Shown: positions 1-5,402 of the stretch, piece after piece
How the letters are laid out: each line of letters opens with the position of its first letter
Position numbering within the stretch: the stretch's first letter is position 1
DNA from: Armatimonadota bacterium
GTDB lineage: Bacteria > Armatimonadota > Zipacnadia > Zipacnadales > UBA11051
Direction: 5' to 3'
NCBI GenBank assembly: GCA_030612305.1
Contig: JAUWOG010000036.1
Location: forward strand, 1-10,500
Length of the DNA: 10,500 nucleotides
The notes under the pieces: generated by a model
The model's database searches: none
The model's input: the letters and a program-made list of their open reading frames with translations, nothing else
Told to the model about the DNA's origin: nothing
Translations under genes and position numbers: made by a program

Positions 1-1
1 G

Positions 2-52
2 CCGCTCATAGACCACTCGCCTCAGCGCGTAGAGGAACACATCGAAACATGA
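2..52 (+). CDS. C-terminal tail of an unidentified upstream gene (partial)
   Basis: One frame is open from the left edge of the window to a TGA at 50-52 and would encode 16 residues ending in VEEHIET. Its stop overlaps the lptC start as ATGA (49-52). The same ATGA arrangement recurs at the lptC/lptA junction, so this looks like a translationally coupled operon partner whose body lies outside the window. The peptide is too short to identify. Genes of Kdo or lipid A synthesis often precede lptC in other bacteria, but nothing here shows that. The open stretch could also be chance, because 16 codons without a stop is unremarkable in GC-rich DNA. Confidence 0.4.
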   Translation, partial: PLIDHSPQRVEEHIET

Positions 53-642
53 AGCCGCCCGCCAAAACGTGGGCCATCTATGTCATCATCATCGTTGCGC
101 TAGGCCTCATCAGCGCAGGCCTCTATCTCTACCCGAGAGCCCTTGTGCCCCCCGCCGAGGCCATGCAGCCCGCTCCGGCCGAGCCGCAGAAGCCGCAAGT
201 CGAGCCCGCCCACAAAGGGGTAAGTATCCGTGGCGGCGAAATCGTGCAGAAAGAAGATGGCCGCGTCCTGTGGCGAGTAAAGGCCAAGGGCGAAATGACG
301 TATGATGACAAGGCTGACGTGGTCCGCGGCACCGATATCGAGTTCGAGATCAATCGCGAGGGCAAGCCCTCCATAAGCATCAAGGCCCCCAGTTTCGAGG
401 CCGACTACGCCGCGAAGCTGGTGATCTTCGCGCAGGGCGTCACCGGTGAATTGCTGGATGCGCCAGGGGATTTCGTTGCCTCACGCCTTGAGTACCAGTT
501 GACCACTGAGAAGCTCATCGGCACGGGCGGCGTGGAGCTGCATCGCGGGGGCTATTCGGCCGGTGCCCACACGCTCGTAGTGGATACCAGGAGCCGGCAA
601 ATCCGCATGCACGGGAATGTCAGACTAAGCAGGAGGCAATGA
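49..642 (+). CDS. lptC: LptC-like LPS export protein, inner-membrane anchored
   Basis: This 197-residue protein has a short basic N-terminus, one membrane helix at about residues 9-29 (WAIYVIIIVALGLISAG), a Pro/Ala-rich linker to about residue 55, and then a beta-rich domain typical of the LptC/OstA fold. In known systems LptC sits on the LptB2FG transporter and passes LPS to periplasmic LptA. The assignment rests on this architecture, a length close to E. coli LptC (191 aa), and position directly before lptA and lptB. Sequence identity to well-studied LptC is probably low, as is usual for the family. The ATG at 49 has an AGAGGA-type ribosome site at 31-36 and overlaps the preceding stop as ATGA. 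The stop overlaps the lptA start in the same way, which suggests translational coupling. Confidence 0.85.
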   Translation: MKPPAKTWAIYVIIIVALGLISAGLYLYPRALVPPAEAMQPAPAEPQKPQVEPAHKGVSIRGGEIVQKEDGRVLWRVKAKGEMTYDDKADVVRGTDIEFEINREGKPSISIKAPSFEADYAAKLVIFAQGVTGELLDAPGDFVASRLEYQLTTEKLIGTGGVELHRGGYSAGAHTLVVDTRSRQIRMHGNVRLSRRQ

Positions 643-1217
643 GCTTGAAGACGCCAATCGTTGAGATGCATACTCACCCAAAGAGGGTCCTTGGAGTCCT
701 CACGCTCGTCCTGGCGGCGCTTGTACTGCTTGTGTCTGTGGGCCCGGCTGTCGCGCAGCAGGCCAAGGCTACCCGCACCGCCATCGTGGAGGCCGACGAC
801 CTCGTCATTGACCTGGACAAAGACACCTGGGAGTTCACCGGTAACTGCAAGCTCAATATCAGCGCCGGGCACACTGCCCAGATGACTGCGCCCCGCATGT
901 CCGTCCAGTTCAGCGGAAAGATGGACCAGATACTCCAGCTCATCGCACACGGGGCCGTCAAGTTCCATGTTGTGACCAGGCCGAATGCCGAGGGCATACG
1001 CAGGGACATCTCTGTGAGCGCCCAGAAGCAGGCCATCTATCGCGAGGCCGCCCAGACTATCGAGATTATCGGCGCCGCCGTAGCTGACATCTCGACGGTC
1101 GGAGCCGAGGGAGAAGTGGCCCACATCACCGGAGACAAGATCACCGCCAACCTCAAGACGAGCCAGATATTCGTTGACAAGCCTCACATGAAAATCGAAA
1201 CGCCGCTGAAGGACTAG
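639..1217 (+). CDS. lptA: LptA/OstA-like periplasmic LPS transport protein
   Basis: The 192-residue product begins with a signal peptide: basic KR at 15-16, a hydrophobic core at about 17-35, and a likely cleavage site after PAVA at residue 39. The mature part starts QQAKATRTAIVEADDL and continues as repeated short beta strands (DTWEFTGNCKL, AQMTAPRMSVQF), as expected for the OstA/LptA beta-jellyroll. In known systems LptA forms the periplasmic bridge that carries LPS from LptC to LptD. An lptD gene is not in this window. The start is uncertain. The ATG at 639 overlaps the lptC stop (ATGA) but lies only 2 nt after AGGAGG (631-636). An in-frame TTG at 645 lies 8 nt after it, a more usual spacing. 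The mature protein is the same either way. Confidence 0.87.
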   Translation: MSLKTPIVEMHTHPKRVLGVLTLVLAALVLLVSVGPAVAQQAKATRTAIVEADDLVIDLDKDTWEFTGNCKLNISAGHTAQMTAPRMSVQFSGKMDQILQLIAHGAVKFHVVTRPNAEGIRRDISVSAQKQAIYREAAQTIEIIGAAVADISTVGAEGEVAHITGDKITANLKTSQIFVDKPHMKIETPLKD

Positions 1218-1247
1218 CGAGTTCATTCCGGCCCTGCAGAGGATTGT

Positions 1248-1967
1248 ATGCCACTCATTGCCCAGAATCTGGTGAAGAGCTACGCCGGCCGCCGCGTCGT
1301 TGACGGCGTCAGTATCGAGGTGAACCGCGGCGAGATCGTCGGATTACTCGGCCCCAACGGAGCCGGCAAAACTACGTCCTTCTACATGATCATCGGTGCG
1401 ATCGCCGGCGAGTCCGGCAGCGTCACCATGGATGGCGAAGACCTCGCCTCCTCCCCGATGCACGTCCGCTGTCGCAAAGGCATCGGCTATCTCGCCCAGG
1501 AGCCCTCCGTATTCCGCAAGCTCTCCGTCCTCGATAATCTTTTACTTGTACTCGAGATGCAGGGGCTGTCCGTCACCCAACAGCGTGAGAGGGCTGATGA
1601 GTTGCTCGACAAGCTGGGGATCTCTCAGATTGCAGACCGCCTCGGTCTCGTGCTGTCCGGCGGGGAGCGACGACGTGTTGAGATCGCCCGCGCACTCTGC
1701 ACCGAGCCCTCCTTCATCCTCCTCGACGAGCCGTTCACCGGCGTTGACCCCATCGCCATCGAAGAGATTCAGTCCATCGTCACCCACCTGCGGAGTGAAG
1801 ACATCGGGATCCTGATCACCGACCACAATGTCCGCGAAACCCTCGGGATTACTGACCGTGCCTACATCATGTTCGAGGGGCAGATCCGCGTTGAGGGTAA
1901 CGCCGATGAGATCGTCAACGATCCGCAGGCGCGCAAGTACTATCTCGGCGAGAAGTTCCAGATGTAG
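1248..1967 (+). CDS. lptB: LptB, ATPase of the LPS export ABC transporter
   Basis: This is a complete 239-residue ABC ATPase. Visible motifs are Walker A GPNGAGKTT (residues 35-43), a Q-loop AQEPSVF, the signature LSGGERRRVEIARAL (from residue 136), Walker B FILLDEP (156-162, with D160 and catalytic E161), and H-loop ITDHNVRE with H193. The LSGGERRR signature, DHNVRETL and the length match LptB (E. coli 241 aa) rather than a generic ABC ATPase, and the flanking lptA and lptF genes agree. As a cytoplasmic dimer it would hydrolyse ATP to drive LPS extraction by the LptF/G permease. The gene follows lptA after 30 bp, with an AGAGGA ribosome site at 1238-1243. All catalytic residues are intact. 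Confidence 0.97.
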   Translation: MPLIAQNLVKSYAGRRVVDGVSIEVNRGEIVGLLGPNGAGKTTSFYMIIGAIAGESGSVTMDGEDLASSPMHVRCRKGIGYLAQEPSVFRKLSVLDNLLLVLEMQGLSVTQQRERADELLDKLGISQIADRLGLVLSGGERRRVEIARALCTEPSFILLDEPFTGVDPIAIEEIQSIVTHLRSEDIGILITDHNVRETLGITDRAYIMFEGQIRVEGNADEIVNDPQARKYYLGEKFQM

Positions 1968-2044
1968 CCCGCCACTCCATCCTTCTGCATCCGCCCCCTC
2001 CGGCGAACGGCTGAGTCTCACCCCGCTCGCGCGAGGACTCGCTC

Positions 2045-3136
2045 ATGCGGCGACTTGACAAGTACATCACCGCGCAATTCGCACCCCTGTTGCTCTTTGG
2101 CACAGGGGCATTTCTGGTCATACTCATCGGCGTTGAGTTGCTACCCCACGCACTGAAGATGATCGTCCGCGAAGGTTTGCCGATCTCCGGAGTCGCCCGC
2201 ATCTTCCTCTATCAGACACCTGGCATCGTTGCGCTCACTCTGCCGATGGCCACCATGTTCGCCAGTCTCATGACCGTATCCTCACTGTCTTCACACGGCG
2301 AGCTTCAGGCCCTCAAAGCCGGTGGTGTGCCGTTCGTCCGCATAGTCGCTGCTGTCATCATTGGCGGCTTCCTCATCTCACTCGTCACCCTGGCCTTCAA
2401 CGAAGCGGTAAGTCCGATAGCCAACCGGAAGGCGTTTCACCTGCTCAAGGAGTACCGGGAGCAGGGCCGGCCTGCCGAAAACATCATCTTCCAGATACCC
2501 GACACCGGCCAAGCGCGCTGGTGGTTTCGCATGGGCTCCTTCGACCCCAAAGCCCGTCAAGCCCATGACGTCCTGATCATTCGCTTCCGCGACGACGGTG
2601 ATATTGCCGAGATCTTTCAGGCAAAGCGCGCCGATTGGCAGGGCGAGCGTTGGATACTCCAGGATGCGACAGAACGAAAAATAGACGAACTGGGCCGAGA
2701 GCGAGAGCGCAGGGCCGGCACCATAGATATCTTTGTCGGCAAGTCACCAGACCAATTCGACGAACTCGAACAGGACCCCGATGAGATGAGCATCGCCCAG
2801 GTTCAGAGGCTCCTGCGCCAGCGCCAGATGATGGGTCTCCCCTACCGGCCACATCAACTCGAGCTGTACCAAATCATCCAGACGCGTCTCGCCTTGCCCT
2901 GGTGTGCGCTTGGTTTCGCAATGCTGGGCGTGGCGCTCGGGAAGCGCCCGATGCGCGCCTCCACCGGCGTCGGCTTCGGCATTTCTCTTGTCGTGGTGTT
3001 CCTCTACTACCTGGCATTCAACACACTGACACTTATGGGCGAGCGCGGCGTCTTGCCGCCTATCTTGACCGCCTGGACGCCCAATGTCATTCTCTTCGCA
3101 ACCGGTCTCTATCTGCTGTATAATGAACGCGGCTAA
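2045..3136 (+). CDS. lptF: LptF/LptG-family LPS export permease (YjgP/YjgQ)
   Basis: The 363-residue product has the YjgP/YjgQ layout. It starts MRRLDKYI, has three membrane helices at about 14-33, 55-80 and 98-120, a soluble periplasmic domain at about 130-270, and three more helices at about 280-298, 305-327 and 335-357. A conserved-looking cytoplasmic segment SSHGELQALKAGG at about 81-95 lies where LptB coupling helices dock in known structures. It would be the membrane half of the LPS transporter. E. coli uses two paralogues, LptF and LptG. Only one is encoded here, so I cannot say which it is or whether it works as a homodimer. GAGGA at 2033-2037 sits 7 nt before the ATG. It follows lptB by 77 bp. 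Confidence 0.92.
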   Translation: MRRLDKYITAQFAPLLLFGTGAFLVILIGVELLPHALKMIVREGLPISGVARIFLYQTPGIVALTLPMATMFASLMTVSSLSSHGELQALKAGGVPFVRIVAAVIIGGFLISLVTLAFNEAVSPIANRKAFHLLKEYREQGRPAENIIFQIPDTGQARWWFRMGSFDPKARQAHDVLIIRFRDDGDIAEIFQAKRADWQGERWILQDATERKIDELGRERERRAGTIDIFVGKSPDQFDELEQDPDEMSIAQVQRLLRQRQMMGLPYRPHQLELYQIIQTRLALPWCALGFAMLGVALGKRPMRASTGVGFGISLVVVFLYYLAFNTLTLMGERGVLPPILTAWTPNVILFATGLYLLYNERG

Positions 3137-3184
3137 CTGCTCCGCACAGATCCTGCGCGCTCCGGCGCACTATGGTGGCGTCAG

Positions 3185-4759
3185 ATGCCGACATATACAA
3201 TAGTCATCCTCATCGGCTTGCCGCTCCTGGGAGCCCTCATCGCGTGGGCCGGGGACGTTATCGGTTACCGGCTCGGGAAGAGCCGCTCGACGCTATGGGG
3301 CCTGCGACCGCGTACCACTGCGCGCCTCGTCGGTGCCATCTTCGGCGCGATTCTGCCTCTCGTCGGTCTCATCGTGGCGATGATATTCAGCACCTACGCC
3401 AGAACGGCGATCCTCGAACTCGACGACCTCACTGTCGAACAGGAGAACCTCCGCGCCCAGAACCAGGTCCTGCGCACGTCAGCTTCCAGCCTCAGGCGCA
3501 AGGTCACCGACTACCGGCAGGAGGCACAAGATGCCCGCGATACCAGCAAGCTGCTTGACGGACGCGTCGAGGAGCTAGACGCCGACAGCGCCAGACTCGA
3601 GGGGGAAGTGGCGAGTCTCACCAGCACACGCCGAGACCTCGAAGGCAAGGTGAGTCAGCTCGAGAGCCAGCAGCGCGAGGCCGAAGCAGCCCTCGCCGCT
3701 GCCGAGAGTGAGCTGGCCAAGGCCCAGACAGAGCTTGCCGACGCTCAGGACAAACTGGCGGTATCCGCCCGACAACTCACCGAGGCACAAGCCAATAACG
3801 CTCAACTTCGAGGTGCGAACCAGGAGCTGGAGGCCCGCCAGGCAGACTTGAGCACCAGGATCGCCGAACTCAACAAGAAGATAACGGGAATGAGGGCGGA
3901 GCGTGACAGGCTCAGCAACGAGGTGGCTGAGACCGAGAGACAACTGGCTGAGACCGTCGAGCAGCTCGAGGAGAAGCAAGACAGCGCGGAGGTGTACGAA
4001 TTGCTCGCCGACATGCGTAAGGTCAGGCTGGACATGCTCGACGAGCAGTACCGCATCCGCCACGCGGGCATCGCAGAGAGTCCCGTTATCTACGAAGCTG
4101 GAGACGTCCTGCTGAGGGTGAAAATTGCCACCGAGCAAACCGAGGAGCAGCTTGCCAACGCCTTGCTTGAGATACTCCCCTTCGCCGACATCGCGGCCCA
4201 GAGGAAGGGCGCTGGCATCGGCGAGAATAGCCGCGCCGTGCTGCTCGTGGCACCCAGGCCGCCCGACATCACCGACCGGGATGCCACAGAGCGCGAAGTC
4301 GTCGAGTATCTCGCGAGTCTCATGAAAAGGGTGCCATCAGTCCGCGAATTCGTCGTGTCGGTGGCTGCGTTCCGCCGTCTCGTACTCGCAGAGCGGGACC
4401 AGTTGCAGATACGGATGCTCGCGACGCCCAACGTGCGCGTTTTCGCCAAGGACGAGGTCATCGCCGAGACCGCGATCGAGGCAGGCAGGGAGCCGGCCGA
4501 CATCTTCACGAAGCTTTGGTCCCTGCTACGGCGCGACGTGCGCCACCAGGCCCAGCAGAAGCGCATCCTGCCCAACCCCGAGACGGGCCAGTATGGCGGT
4601 GTCAACGCCGCCGAGCTGTTCCGGGTCCTCAAGCAGATTGAGGAGTTGCATTACGACGTCAAGGTCCAGGTGCTTGCTCTCGATGACACATACACCGCTG
4701 ACGAAGTGGAGATCAAGTTCATAATTCACCGCGCCCCCCCCCAGGATTCCGATGAATAG
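3185..4759 (+). CDS. DUF3084-type membrane-anchored coiled-coil protein
   Basis: The 524-residue product has two hydrophobic helices (about 5-22 and 48-68) joined by a strongly basic loop containing GYRLGKSRSTLWGLRPR, which I recognise as the hallmark of DUF3084 proteins. A long coiled coil follows (about 78-280, rich in E, Q, L, A and R in heptads), then a globular C-terminal region (about 285-515). The function is unknown. The basic loop between the helices suggests, by the positive-inside rule, that the loop is cytoplasmic and the coiled coil periplasmic; this is inference. The gene follows lptF by 48 bp and overlaps the nuclease gene, so it is probably co-expressed with LPS export. The ribosome site is weak (GGTGG at 3174-3178). 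Nine consecutive C at 4734-4742 encode the penultimate residues. DUF3084 next to a RuvC-like gene is an arrangement I recall from cyanobacteria. Confidence 0.85.
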   Translation: MPTYTIVILIGLPLLGALIAWAGDVIGYRLGKSRSTLWGLRPRTTARLVGAIFGAILPLVGLIVAMIFSTYARTAILELDDLTVEQENLRAQNQVLRTSASSLRRKVTDYRQEAQDARDTSKLLDGRVEELDADSARLEGEVASLTSTRRDLEGKVSQLESQQREAEAALAAAESELAKAQTELADAQDKLAVSARQLTEAQANNAQLRGANQELEARQADLSTRIAELNKKITGMRAERDRLSNEVAETERQLAETVEQLEEKQDSAEVYELLADMRKVRLDMLDEQYRIRHAGIAESPVIYEAGDVLLRVKIATEQTEEQLANALLEILPFADIAAQRKGAGIGENSRAVLLVAPRPPDITDRDATEREVVEYLASLMKRVPSVREFVVSVAAFRRLVLAERDQLQIRMLATPNVRVFAKDEVIAETAIEAGREPADIFTKLWSLLRRDVRHQAQQKRILPNPETGQYGGVNAAELFRVLKQIEELHYDVKVQVLALDDTYTADEVEIKFIIHRAPPQDSDE

Positions 4760-5168
4760 CGGCCCGGTACTGGCAGTGGACCCCGGAAGCGCGAAGTGCG
4801 GCATCGCGGTACTTGATACGGATGCTCAAATTCTCCACCTCGATATCGTCCCCACGGCGATGATCGGCGAGACAGTCAACGTCGTCGCCGAGGTCCACAA
4901 GGCCGCCCACATTCTGCTTGGCACCGGCACCTGCTCGGAGGCCGTACTTGACCAGATCCTGCTATTCTCCCTGTCCGCCGATGTTACCCCGGTGCCTGAA
5001 GCCAATACCACGCTGCTCGCCCGCAAGCTGTACTGGCAACACAACCCGCCCGGCTGTTTGATGGCGCTGGTGCCGACCGGCATGCGCATCCCTCCCCGGC
5101 CCGTGGATGACTACGCAGCCGTCGCCATCGCCCGGCGCTTCCTCGGCGACCGGCATCAGGCCCCGTGA
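4752..5168 (+). CDS. Small RuvC/YqgF-like RNase H-fold nuclease homologue
   Basis: This 138-residue protein opens with VLAVDPGSAKCGIAVLD, the first strand and hairpin of RuvC/YqgF nucleases with acidic residue D10. It continues with LLGTGTCSE (from about 55), VPEANTTLLAR (E83) and PPRPVDDYAAVAIARRF (D119, D120). The set D10, E83 and D119/D120 fits a two-metal active site of the RNase H fold, so the enzyme looks catalytically intact. It resembles the short RuvC/YqgF homologues found beside DUF3084 genes, not classical RuvC (about 170 aa), and it lacks the usual YqgF sequence details. It could process rRNA precursors or cut structured DNA; the sequence does not decide. The ATG overlaps the DUF3084 gene by 8 bp and has AGGA at 4743-4746. 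Confidence 0.78.
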   Translation: MNSGPVLAVDPGSAKCGIAVLDTDAQILHLDIVPTAMIGETVNVVAEVHKAAHILLGTGTCSEAVLDQILLFSLSADVTPVPEANTTLLARKLYWQHNPPGCLMALVPTGMRIPPRPVDDYAAVAIARRFLGDRHQAP

Positions 5169-5214
5169 GCCGGTAACAGGCCCCCCAACATCCCACAACT
5201 GCGCCGCGTTTGGC

Positions 5215-5236
5215 GTGTCTCAAGTAGCAGAGACAC
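5215..5236. repeat. Perfect 7-bp inverted repeat (hairpin or operator)
   Basis: GTGTCTC (5215-5221) and GAGACAC (5230-5236) are perfect reverse complements separated by 8 nt. The hairpin lies 47 bp after the nuclease stop and is not followed by a run of T, so it is not a standard intrinsic terminator. It may protect the 3' end of the upstream transcript or serve as a protein-binding palindrome. I do not recognise it as a known operator. Confidence 0.55.
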
Positions 5237-5268
5237 TCGTCGTAAAGCTCGCTTTGAGCCCTGTTTGC

Positions 5269-5285
5269 ATTTCAGGTGTTGAAAT
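5269..5285. promoter_or_regulatory. Dyad across the -35 box, possible operator
   Basis: ATTTCA (5269-5274) and TGAAAT (5280-5285) form a perfect 6-bp dyad with a 5-bp spacer. The right arm overlaps the -35 hexamer TTGAAA. That geometry is typical of a repressor site, but the arms are short and AT-rich, so chance is possible. No known regulator site is recognised. Confidence 0.35.
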
Positions 5286-5307
5286 ATGTCCGCTTTTCGT
5301 CTAAGAT
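5279..5307 (+). promoter_or_regulatory. Sigma70-type promoter for ftsK
   Basis: The -35 element TTGAAA (5279-5284; five of six match TTGACA) and the -10 element TAAGAT (5302-5307; four of six match TATAAT) are separated by exactly 17 bp. The predicted start is near 5314, giving a leader of about 90 nt before the ftsK TTG. It is in the only AT-richer segment of the largest gap. This is the best promoter I can see in the window. Confidence 0.6.
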
Positions 5308-5388
5308 GATTGTGCAATACATGCGAGCAGGTGCAGCAGATATATGCTTGCTCTCACCCGCCATACACGGTACCACACACTACGGCAC

Positions 5389-5394
5389 GGAGGG
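5389..5394 (+). promoter_or_regulatory. Ribosome binding site deciding the ftsK start
   Basis: GGAGGG lies 8 nt before an in-frame TTG at 5403. A competing in-frame GTG at 5394 overlaps the last base of this site and so has no spacing. A further upstream TTG at 5310 lies before the predicted transcription start. The site therefore favours the TTG at 5403. Confidence 0.65.
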
Positions 5395-5402
5395 TGAGTA
5401 CG

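Larger units (their letters stand above)
5169..5402 (+). other. Intergenic region upstream of ftsK
   Basis: This is the longest gap in the window, 234 bp. Its first third contains a C-rich stretch and a 7-bp-stem hairpin (5215-5236). The middle holds an AT-richer segment with a dyad and a sigma70-like promoter (5269-5307). The remainder would be a 5' leader of about 90 nt ending in the ftsK ribosome site. The only open frames are the in-frame upstream extension of ftsK and a short ATG frame at 5321, both of which I reject. I see no intrinsic terminator with a T tract, so read-through from the upstream genes is possible. Confidence 0.7.

Noticed and set aside
552..1226. 224-codon open frame on the minus strand over lptA
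   Set aside because: The plus strand has a signal peptide, a ribosome site and operon context; the antisense frame has none.
5310..5402. Longer FtsK N-terminus from TTG 5310 with a Cys-containing segment (MCNTCEQ)
   Set aside because: It has no ribosome site and would begin upstream of the predicted transcription start. GGAGGG at 5389-5394 fits TTG 5403, and FtsK proteins need no such extension.
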